From: JBEKIK01 sp050013075
GTDB lineage: Bacteria > Planctomycetota > Planctomycetia > Pirellulales > Thermoguttaceae
Length of the DNA: 10,165 bases
NCBI GenBank assembly: GCA_050013075.1
Contig: JBEKFZ010000130.1
Location: 1-10,165, forward strand
Direction: 5' to 3'
Part shown: positions 6,074 to 10,165 of the stretch, in pieces
How positions within the stretch are numbered: position 1 is the stretch's first letter
Layout: each line of letters opens with the position of its first letter
Notes under the pieces: generated by a model
What the model saw: the letters and a program-made list of their open reading frames with translations, nothing else
Database searches by the model: none
Told to the model about the DNA's origin: nothing
Program-made: the position numbers and the translations under genes

Positions 6074-6140
6074 AATCAATAACCACAAGCGCGACCGACC
6101 AACCTTTGGTTGGCGCCCGTCGCGGCTTTATAAATCAATA
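6074..6140. repeat. 51-bp palindromic element bracketed by 8-bp direct repeats
   Basis: AAGCGCGAC (6087-6095) pairs with GTCGCGGCTT (6119-6128) with one bulged C. Inside, CCAACC (6099-6104) pairs with GGTTGG (6108-6113) around TTT. The palindrome sits between two exact copies of AATCAATA, at 6074-6081 and 6133-6140, consistent with insertion of a 51-bp unit (6082-6132) with target duplication. It could also slow transcription leaving nnrD, but no proper T-run follows. Confidence 0.5.
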
Positions 6141-6158
6141 TTCTCTATTCCCGCTCTT

Positions 6159-6569
6159 ATGCTCATTTACCGCATGCTTGCCGACGTTGTGGTGACGATT
6201 CACCTGGCCTTGGTGGGTTTTATTGTGATGGGCATGGCGGCTATTCTGTTGGGGATCGTGTTGAAGTGGCGGTGGGTGCGGAATTTTTGGTTCCGCACAA
6301 TCCATTTAGCAATGATCGCCGTAGTGGTGGAAAAAGCGATCTTAAGCGTTAGCTGTCCGCTTACCGATTGGGAGAACCAACTGCGCGAAATGGCCGGCGA
6401 GACGGTTCGGGAGGGGACGTTTATCGGTCGGATGCTGCACGGGGTCTTGTTTTGGGATGTTTCATCGGGCACGCTGACGATAGTTTATTATTTGTTTGGC
6501 CTGGCCGTGCTAGTGGTTTTCTTTTTTGCCCCGCCGCGTTGGCCCTGGAAAAAAGAATGCCAAAGGTAG
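6159..6569 (+). CDS. DUF2784-type small integral membrane protein
   Basis: 136 residues, mostly membrane. Hydrophobic segments lie at about 8-34, 46-64 and 106-125, with a weaker one near 90-100. The pattern MLxYRxLADxVVxxHLAxVxFIV at the N-terminus and CPLTDWENQLREMAG (66-80) are what I know from DUF2784 proteins, whose function is not established. The C-terminus is basic (WPWKKECQR), which places it in the cytoplasm by the positive-inside rule. No Shine-Dalgarno is visible before the ATG. It starts just after a palindromic element and ends about 110 bases before the promoter of the ExbB cluster, so it probably has its own expression. Confidence 0.8.
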   Translation: MLIYRMLADVVVTIHLALVGFIVMGMAAILLGIVLKWRWVRNFWFRTIHLAMIAVVVEKAILSVSCPLTDWENQLREMAGETVREGTFIGRMLHGVLFWDVSSGTLTIVYYLFGLAVLVVFFFAPPRWPWKKECQR

Positions 6570-6680
6570 CTACTTGCCGCGTCAATCGGTGTAATCATCA
6601 TAAAAGGACTTTTAGACCCGGCTATTATGCGAAAACCACGTATATTGGCGGGGAGAAAAAAGGGTATATATAACTGAACG

Positions 6681-6709
6681 TTGACCATTTTTTCCATTCG
6701 TGGAATAAT
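6681..6709 (+). promoter_or_regulatory. Sigma70-type promoter of the ExbB-ExbD cluster
   Basis: TTGACC (6681-6686), a 17-nt spacer and AATAAT (6704-6709): five of six consensus bases in each box at the optimal spacing. Transcription would begin near 6716, giving an untranslated leader of about 160 nt before the ATG at 6875. Confidence 0.6.
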
Positions 6710-6827
6710 ATGGTTTCGGAGCAGATAACCTCAGAAATATATTAGGGTTAGGGTTTTGCACCGGTGGCTGGGCCGATCGGCGTGGCATTGCTTCGTTGGA
6801 GGCAGTGGAGTGAAACCCTAAAAGACG

Positions 6828-6849
6828 CACTGCTTGCGAGCAAGCAGTG
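6828..6849. repeat. Near-perfect inverted repeat in the ExbB leader
   Basis: CACTGCTTGC, GA, GCAAGCAGTG: ten complementary bases on each side. It lies 25 bases before the ATG at 6875 and 12 bases before the ribosome-binding site GAGGAG (6863-6868). It may be another REP-like unit or a translational control hairpin. Confidence 0.5.
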
Positions 6850-6874
6850 GCACAAGGGAGAAGAGGAGCTGGAA

Positions 6875-7711
6875 ATGGAATCTCAGTGGCGCAAAGAGCG
6901 CAAACGGGCATGGCTTCTGCTGGTTTTCGTGTTGATATGGACCGCCTTGGCGGCGAGTATGATGCCCAGGCCGTCGTTTGCCGCGGACGACGAGCGAAAA
7001 CCGGCGGCTGCCGCCGACGAAGGCCCGGCGGTGCAGCCGAAAGAGACCATGTCCTGGTTTTCCTTTATCGTGAGATCGTCGGGATTCATCGGGCTGGTGA
7101 TTCTGCTTTTATCGATTTATTTCGTGAGCACGATTGCGAGGTTGTTTTTCGAGTTGCGGATTTCGATGGCCATGCCTCCGGATATTCTCGGGCGCTGCGA
7201 AGAACGGCTTCAGCAGCGGGATTTCAAGGGGGTCTTCGAGATCGTCAAGTCGGATGATTCGTTTTTCAGCCGGCTTTTGACCACGGGCATTTCGGAGTTG
7301 CCCAACGGGCTGGCCGAGGCCCGGGAATCGATGGAGCGGGTAGGCGACTCGATGACCGTGGAAATGGAAAAGAAAATCAGCATGTTGGCGGTGCTGGGCA
7401 CGCTGGGACCGATGATCGGGCTGTTGGGCACGCTGATGGGAATGATCGAGAGCTTCAGCGTCATTGCCCGCAGCGACGTGCAACTGAAGGCCAGCGAGGT
7501 GGCCAAGGGTATTTCCACCTCCCTGGTTTTGACCTTCGAGGGCGTGGGGCTGGCGGTGCCGGCGATTTACTTTTTCGCCTTGTTCCGCAATCGAGTGTCG
7601 CATATTTCCGTCACGACGGCGGTTGCGGCGGAGCATTTCCTGCGGCAATTTTCGCACGCGGCGCGGGGTAAAAAACCCGCGGCGGCCGATGCGGCGTCGT
7701 TGAAAGAATAA
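6875..7711 (+). CDS. MotA/TolQ/ExbB-family proton channel protein
   Basis: 278 residues from ATG 6875, chosen because GAGGAG lies 6 nt upstream. The family forms the inner-membrane pentamer that, with ExbD/TolR, turns proton flow into mechanical work on TonB-like or Tol-like partners. Residues 1-36 look like a signal peptide (hydrophobic 12-28, PSFA then ADDE), followed by a short Ala-rich extracytoplasmic stretch; an exported N-terminal extension of this sort occurs in many non-proteobacterial ExbB proteins. TM segments: 66-90, 168-192 and 216-238. The hallmark lies at 172-190 (AVLGTLGPMIGLLGTLMGM), with Thr186 in the LGT motif facing the channel; the third TM region has ISTSLVLTFEGVGLAVPA (213-230). 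The cytoplasmic loop is 91-165. It heads a four-gene cluster, with only 8 nt to the first ExbD gene. Confidence 0.92.
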   Translation: MESQWRKERKRAWLLLVFVLIWTALAASMMPRPSFAADDERKPAAAADEGPAVQPKETMSWFSFIVRSSGFIGLVILLLSIYFVSTIARLFFELRISMAMPPDILGRCEERLQQRDFKGVFEIVKSDDSFFSRLLTTGISELPNGLAEARESMERVGDSMTVEMEKKISMLAVLGTLGPMIGLLGTLMGMIESFSVIARSDVQLKASEVAKGISTSLVLTFEGVGLAVPAIYFFALFRNRVSHISVTTAVAAEHFLRQFSHAARGKKPAAADAASLKE

Positions 7712-7719
7712 TTGCATCC

Positions 7720-8178
7720 ATGTCCGCGTCATTAATGCAAAAAACGAAAGCCGAGCCGAACCTTACGCCCATCTTGGACATGGTGTTCCAGTTGATTACC
7801 TTTTTCATGCTGGTAATCAACTTCAAGTCGGCGTCGTTGGATCTGAGCCTCCGCCTGCCGATCGTCGGTTCGGCCCGGCCGGTGGATACCAAGGGGATGG
7901 AGGATTTGCTGATTCTGAATATCACCCAGGACGGCAAGCTGATCGTATATGGAATTTCCAAAGATATCGAAAGTTATATAGCCGGCGAGGCCCTGGCCAC
8001 CGTCAATTGGGCGCATCGATCCAACCCGGATTTGAAATTCGGCGACGAATTGCCGTCGATGGTGGTGATTCGGGCCGACGAGGCCACGCCCTTCAAACTG
8101 CTCAATCTGGTGATCAAGGCCTGCCAGGACAACGGGTACCGCAGGTTTGCATTGATGGCGCTGAATAAGAGGATATAG
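7720..8178 (+). CDS. ExbD/TolR-family biopolymer transport protein (first of two)
   Basis: 152 residues. It has the ExbD layout: a short cytoplasmic N-terminus, one TM helix (about 15-34) opening with NLTPILDMVFQLITFFML, and a periplasmic domain. D20 corresponds to the essential proton-carrying Asp of ExbD/TolR. The periplasmic part contains DLLILNITQDGKLIVYG (about 61-77) and a C-terminal segment with VVIRADEATPFKLLNLVIKA, the usual ExbD pattern of strand, then helix ahead of the end. It begins 8 nt after the ExbB stop codon, with no clear Shine-Dalgarno, so translational coupling is likely. Its stop codon overlaps a heptamer array. Sequence differs strongly from the second ExbD, so the pair is not a recent duplication. 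Confidence 0.9.
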   Translation: MSASLMQKTKAEPNLTPILDMVFQLITFFMLVINFKSASLDLSLRLPIVGSARPVDTKGMEDLLILNITQDGKLIVYGISKDIESYIAGEALATVNWAHRSNPDLKFGDELPSMVVIRADEATPFKLLNLVIKACQDNGYRRFALMALNKRI

Positions 8179-8229
8179 GTTATAGGCAATAGGCTATAAG
8201 TTATAGGACGTAGGGATGAAGGGTGAAGG
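8174..8229. repeat. Heptamer array (TATAGGN drifting to NTGAAGG), 8 units
   Basis: Exact 7-nt steps: TATAGGT, TATAGGC, AATAGGC, TATAAGT, TATAGGA, CGTAGGG, ATGAAGG, GTGAAGG. The first unit overlaps the stop codon TAG (8176-8178) of the first ExbD gene. A second array of a different heptamer begins six bases later. Confidence 0.75.
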
Positions 8230-8235
8230 CGGAAT

Positions 8236-8277
8236 AACCGAAAACTGATAACTGATAACTGAAAACTGATAACTAAT
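8236..8277. repeat. Heptamer array (AACTGAW), 6 units, ending at the ExbD start codon
   Basis: Units AACCGAA, AACTGAT, AACTGAT, AACTGAA, AACTGAT, AACTAAT in exact 7-nt steps. It ends two bases before ATG 8280, so the second ExbD gene has repeat units where a ribosome-binding site would be. Same family as the array at 1774-1808, including the closing unit AACTAAT. Confidence 0.8.
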
Positions 8278-8279
8278 AT

Positions 8280-8774
8280 ATGTCCCGCCGGTATCAACGA
8301 CCTCAAGCCGAAGTGGAACTGAACATGGCCTCGATGCTGGACATGGCCTTTCAGTTGCTGACGTTTTTCATACTTACTTTCCGCCCGGCGCCGATCGAAG
8401 GGCAGATTTCGCTCCGCCTGCCTCCGCCGCAACCGGTGACCAAGGGCGTGGAGCCGGTAGGCTCGGACCTTACGAACACTAATCCGGCCAAGGGCGTGGA
8501 TACGCTTACGATCAGTGTTTTTGCCGATAAATCCGGCCAGATCGGTTCTTTAGGAGTGGGCGAGAGCGGCGTGGCCAATCTTGCCGCCCTGGAATCGCGG
8601 TTGCAAGAGATCTTCGCCGACAAGAATAATTCCTTTGAGCAGGTGATCGTCCAAGTCGGCAGCAGTTTGCGTTACGGGGCATTGATGAAAGTGGTGGATA
8701 TTTGCACTCGCCTGAAGTTGCCCGGCGGTCAAAGACTGTCGAAACTCAGCTTCGTCGAAGTGCCGCAGGGGTAA
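8280..8774 (+). CDS. ExbD/TolR-family biopolymer transport protein (second of two)
   Basis: 164 residues with the same architecture as its upstream neighbour: a short basic N-terminus, TM helix at about 16-34 with ELNMASMLDMAFQLLTFFIL, in which D21 is the channel Asp, then a periplasmic part. The segment 39-70 is Pro-, Gly- and Asn-rich and probably a flexible linker. From about 74 (DTLTISVFADKSGQIGSLGV) to the end it has the ExbD periplasmic pattern, with QVIVQVGSSLRYGALMKVVD near 120-139. Two different ExbD proteins with one ExbB suggest a mixed ExbD dimer inside the ExbB pentamer, or two alternative complexes. The ATG lies directly behind a heptamer array with no Shine-Dalgarno, and its stop codon overlaps another array. 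Confidence 0.9.
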   Translation: MSRRYQRPQAEVELNMASMLDMAFQLLTFFILTFRPAPIEGQISLRLPPPQPVTKGVEPVGSDLTNTNPAKGVDTLTISVFADKSGQIGSLGVGESGVANLAALESRLQEIFADKNNSFEQVIVQVGSSLRYGALMKVVDICTRLKLPGGQRLSKLSFVEVPQG

Positions 8775-8794
8775 ATGATGAATGATGAATGATG
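8774..8794. repeat. Heptamer array (AATGATG), 3 units
   Basis: Three identical units in register. The first base is the last base of the TAA stop codon of the second ExbD gene, and the last base is the first base of the hairpin at 8794-8811. Confidence 0.7.
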
Positions 8795-8811
8795 AAACCG
8801 CTTGCGGTTTC
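8794..8811. repeat. Short perfect hairpin after the second ExbD gene
   Basis: GAAACCG, loop CTTG, CGGTTTC. It is not followed by a T-run (CGCGCTGTCC follows), so it is not a clear terminator and the downstream gene may still be in the operon. Confidence 0.45.
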
Positions 8812-8863
8812 GCGCTGTCCGCCGCACATTGAAAAATCGTTTGCCGACCGACAAGCTGCAAAT

Positions 8864-8891
8864 ACTCCCGGAGCAAGCTCCGGTGCTAAAC
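8864..8891 (+). repeat. REP-like hairpin with GCTAAAC tail, copy 4
   Basis: Left arm CCCGGAGC and right arm GCTCCGGT around AA. The inner GAGC/GCTC replaces GCAC/GTGC of copies 2 and 3 while keeping pairing; only the outermost pair is lost. Flanks ACTC and GCTAAAC are kept. Confidence 0.7.
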
Positions 8892-8943
8892 GATGAATAT
8901 GACATTATTAACATGACATTCAATAAACGATGAATACGACATT
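8887..8943 (+). repeat. Pair of 20-nt direct repeats before the last gene
   Basis: TAAACGATGAATATGACATT at 8887-8906 recurs at 8924-8943 with one change (TAC for TAT), 37 bases apart. The first copy starts in the tail of the REP-like hairpin; the second ends five bases before ATG 8949. GACATT also occurs once between them. They may be binding sites or a duplicated fragment. Confidence 0.5.
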
Positions 8944-8948
8944 CATAC

Positions 8949-10007
8949 ATGAAAATGCGACGACAAGGAAATCCGCCGGGAAGTGTTTTTCGCGGCAATG
9001 AATTGATGCGATTTATGACCATGGTGGGCATGTTGGGGGTGCTTTTTCTGTTGATCGCCCGCAGCGGGGATCCGAACACCTGGACCTGGCTCACGAGTGA
9101 CGCCGGGGCGGTCAATCGACATGATTCCATTGCCTATGCCGGCAGTAAGAACGCGAAGGAGCAGGCATCAGGTTCATCTGAAACGAGTGTATCCTCACAG
9201 GCCGACGTATCCAAGGCAAAATTGCCGATATCCAGTGCCGTCACTGATGAAGATCCGGAAGAGGCCGACGCCGCTAAAGAACAATTTCAAGTCATGATCG
9301 ATGGAACGGAAAAGATTCAGCCCCAGGAAATGTTTGCCTATAGACGAGTGTTAAACTGGGTTCAGAATCAGACGTTTGCCGAGATGAGCCGTCGAGCCGG
9401 CAAGGACGTGATATTCAATAAATTTTATCAATCGCCCGACGAATATCGCGGGCAACTGTTTAAATTTGATCTGACGGCGCATTTGATTCGCGATTTGGAC
9501 GAGAAATATAACGGTGTGGAGCTTTTCGATATTTGGGGCGCCACGGAAGAATCGGGAGAATGGCTTTACAATGGAGTGGTTATCGGCTTGCCCAAGGGAA
9601 TGCCGGTTGGGCGAAATATATATGAAAAAGTTACTTTTGTTGGATACTTTTTCAAGCTGCAGGGATATCAACCGGCCGGAGCAAAGGTTAATGCTAAATC
9701 TCTGAAAGCCCCCTTGTTCCTGGGACGGTTGATTTGGCATCAAGGTGAAATAGCGCAAACTCGACATTCGGATTGGTCTTGGGGCCTGATTTTACTGGCG
9801 GGATTTGTGATTTTCCTGATAATAAGATGGGGACTGTTCCTGCGGGGAAGCCGAGGCCGATTATTTTCGCCGCCGATGGTGCAGGCAAAACCCGGCGGCA
9901 ATCCGGTGGAGGACTGGCTGGCAAAAGTCGAAACGGATGAACCGGCGGAAGGGGATAATCTCCACGGCGATTCGGATTCCCAACCCGGCGGGCCGAACAC
10001 CCTATGA
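8949..10007 (+). CDS. Two-TM protein with large extracytoplasmic domain, ExbB/ExbD-linked, unknown function
   Basis: 352 residues. The short basic N-terminus leads into TM1 (about 20-38, MRFMTMVGMLGVLFLLIARS). A low-complexity Ser/Ala/Glu linker (55-112) follows, then a folded domain (about 120-270) with RGQLFKFDLTAHLIRDLD, GVELFDIWG, NGVVIGLPKGMPVG and FVGYFFKLQGYQP, probably mainly beta. TM2 is about 278-298, with a basic flank RGSRGR and an acidic, Gly-rich cytoplasmic tail. With both termini in the cytoplasm, residues 40-275 face the periplasm. I do not recognise a named family. Its place behind the ExbB and two ExbD genes suggests a partner or effector of that motor. No Shine-Dalgarno is visible; ATG 8955 is an alternative start. 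The 174-nt gap leaves operon membership likely but not proven. Confidence 0.75.
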   Translation: MKMRRQGNPPGSVFRGNELMRFMTMVGMLGVLFLLIARSGDPNTWTWLTSDAGAVNRHDSIAYAGSKNAKEQASGSSETSVSSQADVSKAKLPISSAVTDEDPEEADAAKEQFQVMIDGTEKIQPQEMFAYRRVLNWVQNQTFAEMSRRAGKDVIFNKFYQSPDEYRGQLFKFDLTAHLIRDLDEKYNGVELFDIWGATEESGEWLYNGVVIGLPKGMPVGRNIYEKVTFVGYFFKLQGYQPAGAKVNAKSLKAPLFLGRLIWHQGEIAQTRHSDWSWGLILLAGFVIFLIIRWGLFLRGSRGRLFSPPMVQAKPGGNPVEDWLAKVETDEPAEGDNLHGDSDSQPGGPNTL

Positions 10008-10165
10008 TATAAAACATATTTTATTGAGTCTCATAAAAACTGCACTTTCCTAAAACATGCCGAGGTTACCTATTTTTCCATACGCAAAACACCGCTACCG
10101 TCATGCCATAGGTGATTTTTCATTCATTTAGGGTGTTAGGCCATAGACTGAAAAAATCATTTTGT
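10008..10165. other. Non-coding right end
   Basis: No gene is seen. ATAAAA, CATA, TTTTAT (10009-10024) is a weak A/T hairpin right after the last stop codon. GCCATAG occurs at 10105-10111 and 10140-10146, and TGATTTTTCA (10113-10122) is the near inverse of TGAAAAAATCA (10149-10159), which could be a control region for a gene beyond the edge. Confidence 0.3.

Larger units (their letters stand above)
6570..6874. other. Gap and leader before the ExbB gene
   Basis: About 305 bases without a convincing gene. It holds the sigma70-type promoter at 6681-6709, two tandem TTAGGG hexamers near 6742-6753, and a strong hairpin (6828-6849). The frame of the ExbB gene is open back to GTG 6764, but that 37-residue extension is arginine- and tryptophan-rich, contains the hairpin, and is not expected in the family, so I read it as untranslated leader. 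Confidence 0.5.

Noticed and set aside
6742..6753. Telomere-like TTAGGG repeat
   Set aside because: Only two units, inside a bacterial leader region; nothing suggests a chromosome end.
6764..6874. N-terminal extension of the ExbB protein from GTG 6764
   Set aside because: ATG 6875 has a well-spaced GAGGAG and starts a normal signal-peptide-like N-terminus; the extension is encoded by a hairpin repeat region.
7109..7732. 207-codon minus-strand frame across the ExbB gene
   Set aside because: Shadow of the plus-strand channel gene; Arg/His/Gln-rich with no recognisable domain.
8174..8277. CRISPR-like or microsatellite origin for the tandem arrays
   Set aside because: Units are 7 nt without spacers, so not CRISPR; units are diverged yet stay in register, unlike a young microsatellite.
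8792..8896. Small ORF of 34 codons after the second ExbD gene
   Set aside because: It starts in a heptamer array and reads through the hairpin and REP-like copy 4; no ribosome-binding site or protein-like features.

Overview
The window most likely comes from a member of the Planctomycetota. The grounds are a Cys-rich, Legionella-MOMP-like outer-membrane porin, two tiny secreted proteins of a type I associate with planctomycetes, a bacterial topoisomerase VI B subunit, an ExbB-ExbD-ExbD proton-channel cluster followed by a two-TM protein, many starts without a clear Shine-Dalgarno, and intergenic gaps full of repeats. This assignment rests on remembered family resemblance, not on a search.

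Layout. From 1 to 2618 all genes are on the minus strand: the N-terminal part of a beta-barrel porin (running off the left edge), a flavodoxin-fold FMN reductase with a compact cysteine motif, and two small secreted proteins. From about 2900 to the right end all genes are on the plus strand: topoisomerase VI subunit B (ATPase subunit, apparently with two H2TH-like segments), a stand-alone ADP/ATP-dependent NAD(P)H-hydrate dehydratase (nnrD), a small DUF2784-type membrane protein, then a cluster of a MotA/TolQ/ExbB channel protein, two ExbD/TolR proteins and a two-TM protein with a large extracytoplasmic domain. A good sigma70-type promoter (TTGACC, 17 nt, AATAAT at 6681-6709) precedes the ExbB gene, so the last four genes probably form one operon powered by the proton-motive force. 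No TonB, TolB or receptor gene is in view, and no topoisomerase VI A gene is next to the B gene.

Intergenic DNA is the second theme. Two kinds of repeat fill most gaps: (i) a 27-28 bp hairpin with a conserved GCTAAAC tail, present four times with arm changes that keep pairing in three copies (2205, 4983, 6021, 8864), plus other palindromes, two of which are bracketed by 8-9 bp direct repeats that look like target-site duplications; (ii) arrays with strict 7-nt period, each with its own heptamer, that butt against or overlap start and stop codons (1774-1808, 2238-2272, 2621-2648, 8174-8229, 8236-8277, 8774-8794). No tRNA, rRNA, CRISPR array, transposase or integrase gene was found.
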